In this document: in pieces, positions 9,779 to 17,979 of the stretch
How positions within the stretch are numbered: position 1 is the stretch's first letter
Layout of the letters: the number at the start of each line of letters is the position of its first letter
Assembly: GCF_022811665.1 (NCBI RefSeq)
Contig: NZ_CP094529.1
Location: 2,108,001 to 2,172,000, forward strand
From: Chryseobacterium oryzae
GTDB taxonomy: Bacteria > Bacteroidota > Bacteroidia > Flavobacteriales > Weeksellaceae
Direction: 5' to 3'
Length of the DNA: 64,000 nt
Notes under the pieces: model-generated
Seen by the model: the letters and a program-made list of their open reading frames with translations, nothing else
Told to the model about the DNA's origin: nothing
Database searches by the model: none
Made by a program: the position numbers and the translations under genes

Positions 9779-10888
9779 TTAAGCAATGACTCTTACCATA
9801 GATTTTACTTTTATCAGTTTTTCCATGAGTTCTTCGCGCGAATCTGCTAAAACATTAATGTGTCCCATTTTTCTTCCGGGTTTAGTTTCGGTTTTCCCAT
9901 ATAAATGTACATACGTTTTGGGAAGCTTTAAAACATCATCCATTCCTTCATAAATAACTTTTCCCGAAAAACCTTCTGCTCCTACCAAATTGAGCATTCC
10001 ACTGAATGTGAAAGTATCGGTATCTGCCAAAGGAAGATTTTTTACCACACGATACATCTGCTCAAACTGAGAATTGGCATTGCCTTCCTGGCTTTGGTGT
10101 CCCGAATTGTGAAGTCTTGGAGCTGTTTCGTTTACCCACACTTTTCCTTCTTTATCTAAAAATAATTCAATAGCAAAAAGACCAGGAGAATGTACTGCAT
10201 TGAGGAATTTCTCGGTAATAGATTTAATCTGACTGTCGATATCTTCACTCAAAAAAACCGGACAAACATTAAAATCCAGAAGATTAAGCTTAGGATCTGC
10301 CACCATTTCTGTTACCGGAAAAGTTTTTGTTTCTCCATTTTCGTTTTTTGCAACAATAACAGAAAGCTCTTTATCAATATCTACAAGTTTTTCGATGACA
10401 GAATCCTGCACCCAAAGGTTTTTCATATCCTCGTTATTTCGAATCACCTGTACCCCTTTTCCATCATAACCTCCGGTATTCATTTTTTGCACGAAAGGAA
10501 GAGGCATTTTTATTTCGTCTGAACTTCCGTCCATAATTTCAAACTCCGGACTCGGAATATTATTTTCTTCATAAAACTTTTTCTGAAGAATTTTTTGCTG
10601 AATTGTTTTTATAATTCTTGAATTTGGAACCACTTTAATACCCTGATTTTCCAGTTCTGCCAATGCATCTGCATTTACATGTTCTATTTCTATGGTTACT
10701 ACATCCTTATCTTTACCAAATTCTAAAACGGTTTCATAATCATTAAAATTTCCTTGCGTAAAATAAGAAATATGATGACATGGTGCATCTGAAGCCGGAT
10801 CTAAAGTATAAAATTCATCATCATATTTTAAAGCTTCCTGAATGAGCATTCTTCCCAACTGTCCGCCACCTAAAATTCCTATTTTCAT
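9779..10888 (-). CDS. purK: 5-(carboxyamino)imidazole ribonucleotide synthase
   Basis: ATP-grasp enzyme that carboxylates AIR with bicarbonate and ATP to give N5-CAIR, the substrate of PurE. The 369-residue length is normal. It begins with GILGGGQLGRM (3-13), then the ATP-grasp lysine segment PFVQKMNTGGYDGKGV (about 131-146) and the metal-binding WVNETAPRLHNSGH segment near 251-264. Its partner purE lies downstream on the same strand but is separated by plus-strand genes. The DUF1543 gene lies 76 bases upstream on the same strand. Confidence 0.96.
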   Translation of the reverse strand: MKIGILGGGQLGRMLIQEALKYDDEFYTLDPASDAPCHHISYFTQGNFNDYETVLEFGKDKDVVTIEIEHVNADALAELENQGIKVVPNSRIIKTIQQKILQKKFYEENNIPSPEFEIMDGSSDEIKMPLPFVQKMNTGGYDGKGVQVIRNNEDMKNLWVQDSVIEKLVDIDKELSVIVAKNENGETKTFPVTEMVADPKLNLLDFNVCPVFLSEDIDSQIKSITEKFLNAVHSPGLFAIELFLDKEGKVWVNETAPRLHNSGHQSQEGNANSQFEQMYRVVKNLPLADTDTFTFSGMLNLVGAEGFSGKVIYEGMDDVLKLPKTYVHLYGKTETKPGRKMGHINVLADSREELMEKLIKVKSMVRVIA

Positions 10889-10964
10889 TTTTAAATTTTA
10901 TTTTTTGTTAGATTTATTTCGTTAATAAAGAGATTATCCTGTAAATTCCGAATAAAAAATGATT

Positions 10965-11525
10965 TTATATTTTATCAATTTTCAAATACCCGGTTTCTGT
11001 AGGATTTAACTGATTATTGCTTGTAGATTTTTTTAACACAATCGAATATTTTTCTTTCATTTTTTGAGGAAGTATATCATGAACATTAAAAATATCATCA
11101 ATATCCACTCCATGTTTATCGTCTATATGACTTACTGCACCTTCAAACCCCATCGTTTTGTAAAAATGGGTACTTTTTGCCTTTTTAACAATTTCTGCCA
11201 TAGAATTTCCAACCATTAAATGTTGCTCGTGAAATTCTTCAAAAAAACCCTTTTTATATCCTCCTAAATTAATGAAGTACAGTTTATTTTCTGAAACCTG
11301 TTCCGTTCTTTCTACAATTTCAACTTCAAAACCATCTGCAAAAAGAGCTTCCTGATAACAGTCGATATGGATTTTACCATCGGCTTCTTTCCAAAATTCT
11401 TTCATATCCGGAACCAGTTCTTTCAGGCTTTGGGCAATGCCGAAAAAAACATCGTGCTGCTCAATATTTCTACCTTTAGGAGTCGCTCCCAAAATGACAT
11501 AAAAAAGTTTTAACCCTGTCTTCAT
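10965..11525 (-). CDS. DUF1543 domain protein
   Basis: About 186 residues beginning MKTGLKLFYVILGATPKGRN. The 'LGATPxGRxxEQHDVFFGI' opening and the repeated '(I/V)xxYxxALFADGFEVEIV' pattern are typical of DUF1543 proteins, which have no established function. An open frame continues 66 bases upstream, but the start at 11525 is preferred because a TATTTTTG promoter element sits only 4 bases before it; the upstream start would lie inside or before the promoter. This implies a leaderless or nearly leaderless mRNA. Confidence 0.78.
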   Translation of the reverse strand: MKTGLKLFYVILGATPKGRNIEQHDVFFGIAQSLKELVPDMKEFWKEADGKIHIDCYQEALFADGFEVEIVERTEQVSENKLYFINLGGYKKGFFEEFHEQHLMVGNSMAEIVKKAKSTHFYKTMGFEGAVSHIDDKHGVDIDDIFNVHDILPQKMKEKYSIVLKKSTSNNQLNPTETGYLKIDKI

Positions 11526-11529
11526 GGTA

Positions 11530-11537
11530 CAAAAATA
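11530..11537 (-). promoter_or_regulatory. Putative promoter -7 element of the DUF1543 gene
   Basis: On the minus strand TATTTTTG (consensus TAnnTTTG) ends 4 bases before the ATG. A second TAAATTTG lies about 7 bases further upstream. Confidence 0.45.
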
Positions 11538-11727
11538 CATCAAATTTATTTTTTCCATGAGTTTAGGAGCAGCTTTTAAATTACATCTCAAAATCTGTAG
11601 TGAATATTAAATTTTGTTTTTCAGAAATAATTGAAATAACTTTTTTAACCTTTATTTTAGTATTTTTTTAATCCTTAAAGAAATACAACCTTTGAAAGAA
11701 AGTTGTTTGAATTTTAAATACTAAGTT

Positions 11728-11980
11728 AACGTGAGTTCGGGATAAGAAATATTTTAAATAGTTCTGATATTCAGATATTAATTATTTTATCGCAAAGAGA
11801 AATTTATTTTTTGAAATGCTTTTAAGCTATACAAAGGCACTTTGTTTAGCAAAATAACACAATGTTTTGTGTTACTTTGCTAAGTTATACGCCTTGGTTT
11901 ATCTTAAACATATGTAAATCAAAAATTTTAATCTTTTGTTTAGCTTTGCGTTTTATAAATCCTTATCCCGAACTCAGGTT
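11728..11980. mobile_element. MITE-like element with terminal inverted repeats and 5-bp target duplication
   Basis: The left end AACGTGAGTTCGGGATAAG (11728-11746) and right end CTTATCCCGAACTCAGGTT (11962-11980) are inverted repeats matching at 18 of 19 bases. Each is flanked by a direct repeat AAGTT (11723-11727 and 11981-11985), as expected from a transposition event. The 253-bp interior has no ORF of useful size. It contains a central hairpin with 17-base arms (11846-11862 and 11867-11883, 16 of 17 paired) around a 4-base loop. This is the build of a non-autonomous miniature transposable element. It occupies the intergenic region between the divergent DUF1543 and TauE genes; apart from it and the two promoters I see nothing else there. 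Confidence 0.72.
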
Positions 11981-12079
11981 AAGTTGATGCATACATTTAG
12001 ATTCTATTTTAGTTATTTAAAAAAAAATTAAAAATGATGTTTCTGTTATGTTTTGTTTGTCGGAAAACCTCAAGAGTTT

Positions 12080-12087
12080 TATATTTG
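12080..12087 (+). promoter_or_regulatory. Putative promoter -7 element of the TauE/SafE-DUF1634 pair
   Basis: TATATTTG (consensus TAnnTTTG) ends 4 bases before the ATG at 12092, predicting a leaderless or nearly leaderless transcript, the mirror image of the DUF1543 promoter. Confidence 0.45.
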
Positions 12088-12091
12088 TAAC

Positions 12092-12922
12092 ATGTCGGAG
12101 ATCATCATACTTTTTCTGGGCGCTATTTCAGCAGGTCTTTTAGGTTCGCTCACCGGTTTAGGAGGTGGGGTTATTATTATTCCATTATTAACGCTTGGTT
12201 TTGGCGTTCCTATGCATTATGCCATTGGCGCATCCCTTATTTCGGTTATCGGAACTTCTTCGGGAGCTGCCGTTGCATTTGTAAAAGAAGGTTTTACCAA
12301 TATGCGGATAGGAATGTTTTTGGAAATCGCTACTACTGCAGGAGCCATTGCAGGAGCTTTGGTTTCCGGAATGCTGAATCCTAATACCATTGGAATTATT
12401 TTCGCCAGTATTCTTCTGTTAACGGTAATCTTAAATTTAAAAGGAAAACCCGATCATCAGGAACCTCTTATTAAAGGGAGCCTTGAAGATAAGCTGAAAC
12501 TGTACGGCACTTTCCCAGACAAAGGCGTAATTAAAAGTTATGCAGCAAGAAATACCATCCCTGGATTTTTTATGATGATGTTTGCAGGAGCCATGTCCGG
12601 ACTTTTAGGAATAGGTTCCGGAGCTTTGAAGGTTTTGGCAATGGATAATATGATGAGACTTCCTTTTAAAGTTTCTACTACCACAAGTAATTTTATGATT
12701 GGTGTAACAGCAGTTGCAAGTTCGCTTATTTACTTCCAGAGAGGCGAAATTATTCCGGTAATTGTTGCTCCTGTTTTGGTTGGTGTTGTAGTAGGAAGTT
12801 TTATAGGATCTAAAACCTTAATGGTATCTAAAACCAAAAAACTGAAAACCTTTTTTGCAATAGTAATCACTATTCTTTCAATTTACATGATGTATAACGG
12901 TATAAGAAGCAATTTCTCATGA
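12092..12922 (+). CDS. TauE/SafE-family sulfite exporter (first copy)
   Basis: A 276-residue inner-membrane protein with about eight hydrophobic helices and two repeated glycine-rich signatures, GSLTGLGGGVIIIPLL near the N-terminus and GLLGIGSGALKVLAM in the second half, characteristic of TauE/SafE (DUF81). Members export sulfite, sulfoacetate or similar organic acids. The ATG at 12092 is chosen over the longer TTG-initiated frame (12053) because it immediately follows a promoter element. Its last four bases (ATGA) overlap the DUF1634 start, showing translational coupling. Confidence 0.88.
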   Translation: MSEIIILFLGAISAGLLGSLTGLGGGVIIIPLLTLGFGVPMHYAIGASLISVIGTSSGAAVAFVKEGFTNMRIGMFLEIATTAGAIAGALVSGMLNPNTIGIIFASILLLTVILNLKGKPDHQEPLIKGSLEDKLKLYGTFPDKGVIKSYAARNTIPGFFMMMFAGAMSGLLGIGSGALKVLAMDNMMRLPFKVSTTTSNFMIGVTAVASSLIYFQRGEIIPVIVAPVLVGVVVGSFIGSKTLMVSKTKKLKTFFAIVITILSIYMMYNGIRSNFS

Positions 12923-13302
12923 GAAAAGATTTTACAGACCTAGACCTCAACCGTTCTGTCGGAAATCTTCTTCGTTTAGGAGTTATTCTTTCGGTAAGTA
13001 CTTCCATCATTGGCTTTATAAAGCTTTTTACTGAAGGTTTTAAAATGCCAAGAAAATATACCTTGCTGGAAATGGGAAATTCTTCGGAAAAAGTATGGAG
13101 CCATTTTTGGGAAACACTCATGAAAGGTGATGGTATGGCAATTATTCAGTTGGGAATTCTGATGCTTATTTTCACCCCTTTAATGAGAATTATTTTCGCA
13201 TTAATCGGCTACATGAAAGAAAAAGACTACGTATATGTAGTGATATCTACAATTGTTTTGGCAATTATGGCGATTAGTTTCTTTACGGGTTATGCCCATT
13301 AA
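12919..13302 (+). CDS. DUF1634 membrane protein, TauE partner
   Basis: A 127-residue protein with three predicted helices (about 16-36, 73-97, 105-124). The 'NLLRxGVxxSxxxxxxG' opening and the later 'LMKGDGMAIIQLGILxLIxTPxxR' segment fit DUF1634. Such genes often sit directly after TauE/SafE genes, suggesting that the two membrane proteins act together; the mechanism is unknown. The start overlaps the upstream stop by 4 bases. Confidence 0.82.
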   Translation: MRKDFTDLDLNRSVGNLLRLGVILSVSTSIIGFIKLFTEGFKMPRKYTLLEMGNSSEKVWSHFWETLMKGDGMAIIQLGILMLIFTPLMRIIFALIGYMKEKDYVYVVISTIVLAIMAISFFTGYAH

Positions 13303-13311
13303 TAATAATTA

Positions 13312-13341
13312 ATGATTGATGATCGATGATTGATGATTGAT
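13312..13341. repeat. Short heptamer tandem repeat
   Basis: Four consecutive ATGATTG units (the second reads ATGATCG) plus AT, in the 52-base gap between convergent genes. Confidence 0.7.
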
Positions 13342-13354
13342 AACGGTAACTGAT

Positions 13355-13732
13355 TTAATTCTCATAAAATTCAAGCGGTAAATAATCCGGATCTTGGGTA
13401 AAGAAAAATTCTTTTCCGGTAAACTCATCGATGCGGATTTCTTCACAGCGTAATCCTTTTCGAATTAATTCTTCGCGTTTTTCATTAACATTTTCCACAG
13501 AAAACGCCAAATGCCTTAAGCCACATACTTCTGGTTTTGATGAACGTTTTGGAGGGTTGGGAAAAGAAAAAAGTTCAATAACATAGTCCTCTCCTATTCC
13601 AAGATCTAATTTATATGACTGTCTTTCTTGGCGATACACTTCACGGAGGATTTTCAAGCCCAAAACTTCTGTATAAAATCTTTTAGATATTTCGTAATCT
13701 GAGCATATAATTGCAATATGATGAATTTTCAT
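13355..13732 (-). CDS. VOC (glyoxalase I-like) metalloprotein, YaeR type
   Basis: About 125 residues starting MKIHHIAIICSDYEISKRFY, the typical first beta-alpha-beta unit of vicinal-oxygen-chelate proteins. His4 or His5, a central HLAFSVEN segment with His, and Glu in the last strand (PLEFYEN) are plausible metal ligands. The sequence resembles YaeR/GloA2-like proteins, whose substrate is not settled. The internal ATG at 13732 is preferred over the one at 13765 because a TAGTTTTG promoter element lies between them. It is a single gene convergent with the DUF1634 gene. Confidence 0.82.
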   Translation of the reverse strand: MKIHHIAIICSDYEISKRFYTEVLGLKILREVYRQERQSYKLDLGIGEDYVIELFSFPNPPKRSSKPEVCGLRHLAFSVENVNEKREELIRKGLRCEEIRIDEFTGKEFFFTQDPDYLPLEFYEN

Positions 13733-13752
13733 TTCTATTTTTATAGGTTTTT

Positions 13753-13760
13753 CAAAACTA
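13753..13760 (-). promoter_or_regulatory. Putative promoter -7 element of the VOC gene
   Basis: Minus-strand TAGTTTTG (TAnnTTTG), 20 bases before the chosen start, with a TTTTG run further upstream as a possible -33 region. Confidence 0.4.
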
Positions 13761-13906
13761 TACATTAATCTTCAAAAAGACAAAATTCCGGTTTATAATT
13801 ACTTGATTTAAATGAAACTTAAAATGTAAAAAAGTTTTCAAAATTTTAAATCTCACCAACACAATATTGCGGAGAAAAACCTATTTTTATCGCTTTATAA
13901 AAAAAT

Positions 13907-14992
13907 ATGCAGACTGCTTATTATATACTTGTACTTTTATTGTTTTTATTTTCTGTACTTCCAAAAATCCCAAGTCAGCATTGGATTTTCAGGGTGCCAG
14001 ATTTCGGAAAAATTCAGGTAACCATTATTGCTGCATTTGTTTTTTTTTCGGCATTCCTTATTCAAGATAAAATTCCTCATTTTTGGTATTATCAGGCATT
14101 TTTACTGTTTTTATTAATTTATCACTCTCTAATTCTTATTAAATATACACCGCTGTATAAGATTAATAAGCATAAACCCGGTAAAAATTCTTCAGAAAAA
14201 ATTCATTTTATATCTGCTAACGTTTATCAGTTCAACAAAGATTATCAACGTTTTATCCACTTAATTAACGATTGTAAACCAGAAATGTTTCTCACGATGG
14301 AAAGCAATGGGAGTTGGGAAAATGCCTTAACGGTATTAGAAAAAGATTATCCTTTTCACCATAAAGTAACGCTGGAAAACACGTATGGAATGCACTTTTA
14401 TTCTAAAATAAAAATTGAACAATCTACAACTCATTTTTTCGTTGCCGATGATATCCCAACCATTGAAGCCCATTTGAAAACTGATGACGGGTACAAATTT
14501 GTATTTTTTGGAGTTCATCCGCCGCCGCCAAGTCCTACTGAAGAAGAAACTTCTAAGGAAAGAGACGGCGATTTGTTATCCACTGCAAAAAGGGTGCGCC
14601 AAATAGAAAAACCCGTGATTGTAGTGGGAGATTTCAACAATGTAGCATGGTCTAAATCTTCTATATTATTCAGAAAAACAAGTGAGCTGATTGATCCCAG
14701 AATTGGTCGTGCTTTGGTTTCTACATTTCATGCCAAATATAGACTGTTCAGATTTCCTATAGATTTAATGTTTCACAGTGAAGAAATTTTTATCGAAGAC
14801 CTGAAAACATTAGACAATTTTGGTTCTGATCACCTCCCTGTTTTTTGTGAATTTTTTATCGATCATAAAAATGATGAACAGGAATCTCAAATTGAAACTG
14901 CAGATTTTCAAGAAAAAGCAGAAGCTGAAGAAATGATTCTGGAAGGAAAAAAAGAAAGCAGCGAACGTGAAAAAATTGCTACCGAAGACTAA
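13907..14992 (+). CDS. Membrane-anchored endonuclease/exonuclease/phosphatase-family protein
   Basis: A 361-residue protein with three hydrophobic helices at the N-terminus (about 3-21, 35-49, 58-77), then an EEP domain. The catalytic signatures are visible: SANVYQFN (Asn), FLTMESNG (Glu), VGDFNNVAWS (Asp/Asn) and FGSDHLPV (Asp-His). The last 35 or so residues form an acidic Glu-rich tail. Members cut DNA, phosphoinositides or sphingolipids; membrane anchoring with an external catalytic domain suggests an extracytoplasmic phosphoester, but the substrate is unknown. A shared bidirectional terminator follows. Confidence 0.84.
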   Translation: MQTAYYILVLLLFLFSVLPKIPSQHWIFRVPDFGKIQVTIIAAFVFFSAFLIQDKIPHFWYYQAFLLFLLIYHSLILIKYTPLYKINKHKPGKNSSEKIHFISANVYQFNKDYQRFIHLINDCKPEMFLTMESNGSWENALTVLEKDYPFHHKVTLENTYGMHFYSKIKIEQSTTHFFVADDIPTIEAHLKTDDGYKFVFFGVHPPPPSPTEEETSKERDGDLLSTAKRVRQIEKPVIVVGDFNNVAWSKSSILFRKTSELIDPRIGRALVSTFHAKYRLFRFPIDLMFHSEEIFIEDLKTLDNFGSDHLPVFCEFFIDHKNDEQESQIETADFQEKAEAEEMILEGKKESSEREKIATED

Positions 14993-15026
14993 TTTTGGTA
15001 ATATTTTCTACTAAAATACAATCCAA

Positions 15027-15060
15027 AAAAAACAGAAAATCTAATGATTCTCTGTTTTCT
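15027..15060. terminator. Bidirectional terminator between the EEP gene and the TlpA-like gene
   Basis: AAAACAGAAAATC pairs with GATTCTCTGTTTT at 12 of 13 positions around a 4-base loop, with A and T runs on both sides, between convergent genes. Confidence 0.75.
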
Positions 15061-15077
15061 GGAAATTTATATTGAAA

Positions 15078-15674
15078 TTACTCATTCAAAAGACGATTAA
15101 TTTCTTCATAAAATGAATTTTTACTGTAATCTGCCATTCCATTATGCTGCATTCTGATTTTTCCTGATTTATCTAAGATTACAGTAGTTGGAAGAGATCC
15201 ATTGAAATATTTTTCTGAAATAGAACCACTCGGAGTTAAAAACGGGATGCTGAAATTTTCTTTTCTAAGATACATTTTCCCGGCACTCGGATCATCATCC
15301 AAATTTACCGTTAGGAAAACCAGATATTTATGGTTCTTATACTCATTGTAAAACTTTTGAACTGAAGGAAATTCGGCACGACACGGAGGACACCACGATG
15401 CCCAGAAATTGATGAAAACTACCTTTCCTTTAAGATCAGAAGTCTGAATAATTTCATCATTTTCATATTTAACGATTAAATTTTCTGATTTTTCTTCTAT
15501 CTTTTCAGTACTCGTTTCGTTTTGTTCTTCAATTTTCGGATTGAATATTCCGGTTGAAACAATTTGTCGCATCGTCCATGCTTTTGCATCTTTATTCACC
15601 AGTAATACTACAAATAATGAAAAAAGAAATACTGTACTCCAATTTTTTTTAAGCCAAAGTTTAAACTTTTCCAA
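15078..15674 (-). CDS. TlpA/ResA-like membrane-anchored thioredoxin
   Basis: A 198-residue protein with one N-terminal hydrophobic helix (about 14-27) and a thioredoxin-fold domain from about 68. The active site is WASWCPPCRAEFPS with Cys95 and Cys98, the CPPC type of TlpA/ResA proteins, followed by the cis-proline PTTVILDKSGK segment. It should act in the periplasm, reducing disulfides, for example in apocytochromes or copper-site cysteines. It is the last gene of a three-gene thioredoxin-fold operon, 4 bases after the rhodanese-thioredoxin fusion. Confidence 0.87.
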   Translation of the reverse strand: MEKFKLWLKKNWSTVFLFSLFVVLLVNKDAKAWTMRQIVSTGIFNPKIEEQNETSTEKIEEKSENLIVKYENDEIIQTSDLKGKVVFINFWASWCPPCRAEFPSVQKFYNEYKNHKYLVFLTVNLDDDPSAGKMYLRKENFSIPFLTPSGSISEKYFNGSLPTTVILDKSGKIRMQHNGMADYSKNSFYEEINRLLNE

Positions 15675-15678
15675 AATT

Positions 15679-16392
15679 TTAACGTTTGATTTCTGAGATT
15701 TGCTTTTTCACCTGTTCTTCTGTCACAAAACCAAGATTATCCCAAACCAACTGATTGTTTTTATATAATTTAAGAACCGGAAGTGCAGAAACACCCAATT
15801 CTTTGCATATCTCGGTATTTTCGTCTGCATTAATTCTTACAATTTTTACTTTATCCGGCATTTCAGCAGACATTTTATTTAAATAAGGTTCCATTTTTTT
15901 GCACGGAGCACACCATTCTGCATAGAAATCTACCAAAACAGGAAGATCATTTTTAATCATTTCATTAAATTGAACTAAACTTATTCCTTTGGAAGTAGAC
16001 TTTTTAATTTCAGAAAGATTGGCACTCCTCCATTTCATCATTCCACCTTGCAAATCATAAACATTTTTAAAACCCATTTCTTTCAATTTGGCAGCTGCAG
16101 CGGTACTTCTTGGACCGCTCATGCAATAAACAAAAACAGGTTTTTCTTTATTAAGAGTTTTTACTTTATCCGTAAAATCATCTGCATTCCAGTCGATATT
16201 CATTGCATTTTTCAGATGCCCGTTCTGGAATTCTCCGGGCGTTCTCACATCTACTAACTGTGCATCTTTGGTCTGTTCCAGCTTTTTAGAAAAAACAGCA
16301 ACGGAAAGACTGTTTTCATTGGTATTTTGTGCATTTCCGACCCCAAAAAATGCAATAACAAACAGAATTGTGATTATATTTTTTCTCGACAT
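15679..16392 (-). CDS. Periplasmic rhodanese-thioredoxin fusion protein
   Basis: A 237-residue protein with a signal peptide (1-21, ending GNAQ) and two domains. Residues about 30-125 form a rhodanese with its active-site loop CMSGPRS (Cys90). Residues about 135-237 form a thioredoxin with WCAPC (Cys161, Cys164) and cis-proline ALPVLKLY. Covalent linkage suggests that a persulfide formed on Cys90 is reduced or passed on by the thioredoxin dithiol. It lies 2 bases after trxA and 4 bases before the TlpA-like gene, next to a persulfide dioxygenase cluster, which supports a role in sulfane-sulfur handling. Confidence 0.88.
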   Translation of the reverse strand: MSRKNIITILFVIAFFGVGNAQNTNENSLSVAVFSKKLEQTKDAQLVDVRTPGEFQNGHLKNAMNIDWNADDFTDKVKTLNKEKPVFVYCMSGPRSTAAAAKLKEMGFKNVYDLQGGMMKWRSANLSEIKKSTSKGISLVQFNEMIKNDLPVLVDFYAEWCAPCKKMEPYLNKMSAEMPDKVKIVRINADENTEICKELGVSALPVLKLYKNNQLVWDNLGFVTEEQVKKQISEIKR

Positions 16393-16394
16393 TT

Positions 16395-16691
16395 TTAGCT
16401 GTTTTGTTTAATGAGTTTTTCCAGTTCTTCTGCTTGAAAAACACCGGACTGCTTCCATTTTACTTCTCCGTTTTTAAAAATCATCAAAGTAGGAACACTT
16501 CGAATTCCGAATTGTGCAGCAACTGCCTGATTTTTATCAACATCAATCTTCACAATACTTGCATCATCACCAATTTTCTTTTTCAAATCCTGAAGAATAG
16601 GAGCCTGCATTTTGCATGGACCGCACCATTCTGCAAAAAAATCTACCAAAACAGGTTTATCCTGATTAATAAGTTCCTGAAATTTATTCAT
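16395..16691 (-). CDS. trxA: Thioredoxin
   Basis: A 98-residue cytoplasmic thioredoxin with the classical WCGPC site (Cys23, Cys26), cis-proline SVPTLMIF near 72-79 and no signal peptide. It is the first gene of the operon with the rhodanese-thioredoxin fusion and the TlpA-like protein. It may be one of several thioredoxins of the cell, with the symbol assigned by family. The 220-base upstream region has a GAAATTTG element (16847-16854, minus strand), which would give a long leader; this is only a weak promoter candidate. Confidence 0.9.
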   Translation of the reverse strand: MNKFQELINQDKPVLVDFFAEWCGPCKMQAPILQDLKKKIGDDASIVKIDVDKNQAVAAQFGIRSVPTLMIFKNGEVKWKQSGVFQAEELEKLIKQNS

Positions 16692-16911
16692 TGTATTATT
16701 TTTTAATTTATTTTCCGTTTCGAGTGTAAATTGAAATTTTAACTTTATAAAATGTTCATTTATTGCATTCTATGAATCAAAAATTTCTCCAAAAAGAATG
16801 AATATAGAGTTTTTATTATATCTTTTCTAAAATATGAACTAAAATACAAATTTCAGTTTTTAAAGTTGACTCTGCATTCTTTTTTTCGATTAAATTTACT
16901 TTATCTACACA

Positions 16912-17394
16912 TCAATGCGGTAATTTTTCCCGGAAATATCCATAAACCCATGTTCCGAAAACAGCACTTATTAAGGTAACCGTTATAACCAAAGCTCCTG
17001 TTCCTATTTGTGCAAAAAGTGGCCCCGGACAAGCTCCGGTAATTGCCCAGCCAAATCCAAAAATAAGTCCGCCGTAAATTTGACCTTTGTTAAACGTTTT
17101 CGGAGCTATAGAGATTTTCTCTCCGTAGATAGTTTTGATATTGAATTTTTTGATGATGAAAACCGATAGCATTCCCGTAACAACAGCACTTCCAATAACA
17201 CCGTACATGTGAAAAGACTGCAAGCGGAACATTTCCTGAATCCTGAACCAACTGATAACTTCTGCTTTTACAAATACAATCCCGAATAAAATGCCCAATA
17301 AAAGATATTTCAGATTGTGATACCATTGGTGCTTCAGATGGCTTTCGTTGGTACAAACACTGTCCTGATGACGGATATCTTTTTCTTTTTCCAT
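16912..17394 (-). CDS. YeeE/YedE transporter, C-terminal half protein (DUF6691 type)
   Basis: About 160 residues with four hydrophobic helices and the signature FGFGWAITGACPGPLFAQIG, the cysteine-containing motif of the second half of YeeE/YedE (TsuA-like thiosulfate) transporters. The ATG at 17394 is chosen because the longer frame overlaps the upstream gene. It follows the first-half protein by 11 bases. The split pair probably assembles into one transporter for thiosulfate or another sulfur species. It is the last gene of the operon that starts with the CstB-like enzyme. Confidence 0.85.
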   Translation of the reverse strand: MEKEKDIRHQDSVCTNESHLKHQWYHNLKYLLLGILFGIVFVKAEVISWFRIQEMFRLQSFHMYGVIGSAVVTGMLSVFIIKKFNIKTIYGEKISIAPKTFNKGQIYGGLIFGFGWAITGACPGPLFAQIGTGALVITVTLISAVFGTWVYGYFREKLPH

Positions 17395-17405
17395 AGATTT
17401 TAAAA

Positions 17406-17969
17406 TTAAAGTGAAAGAATAATGGGCAGAATTACATTCGCCATGAAAAAGCCACCTACCATAAAACAAACTGTTGCCACCAAAGACGGCCACTGCAGAT
17501 TAGACAACCCCATAATAGCATGTCCGCTGGTACACCCGCCCGCATAACGGGTTCCGAAACCAACTAAAAATCCACCGACCACCATCATTATGAAACCTCT
17601 TAATGTTAATAGACTTGCAAAATTCATTAATTGAACAGGAACAAGATTGCTGTAATCTGTAATTCCGTAAGTTGCAAGTTCTGTTTTAAGTGCAGAATTT
17701 ACGGACATTTCTCCGGGATTTATTAAGAAATGGGAAGAAATAATTCCGCCTAAAAAAATTCCGAAAACAAAAAAAAGATTCCAAAGTTCCTTTTTCCAGT
17801 CGTATTTGAAAAAGCCAATATTGGCAGGGACACACGCTGCACAAATATGCCTGAGCGATGAGCTAATCCCAAATGATTTGTTACCCAAAATAAGCAAAGC
17901 AGGCACAGTAAGACCAATTAAAGGGCCTGCAACATACCACGGCCAGGGTTCTTTTATAATTTCTAACAT
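17406..17969 (-). CDS. YeeE/YedE transporter, N-terminal half protein
   Basis: A 187-residue membrane protein with about five helices and the cysteine motif GFGTRYAGGCTSGHAIMGLS, typical of the first half of YeeE/YedE sulfur transporters, in which conserved Cys residues relay thiosulfate through the membrane. Single-chain homologs join both halves; here they are separate adjacent genes. It begins 10 bases after the CstB-like gene stop, supporting cotranscription and a shared role in sulfur import or export. Confidence 0.87.
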   Translation of the reverse strand: MLEIIKEPWPWYVAGPLIGLTVPALLILGNKSFGISSSLRHICAACVPANIGFFKYDWKKELWNLFFVFGIFLGGIISSHFLINPGEMSVNSALKTELATYGITDYSNLVPVQLMNFASLLTLRGFIMMVVGGFLVGFGTRYAGGCTSGHAIMGLSNLQWPSLVATVCFMVGGFFMANVILPIILSL

Positions 17970-17979
17970 TGATGTTTTA

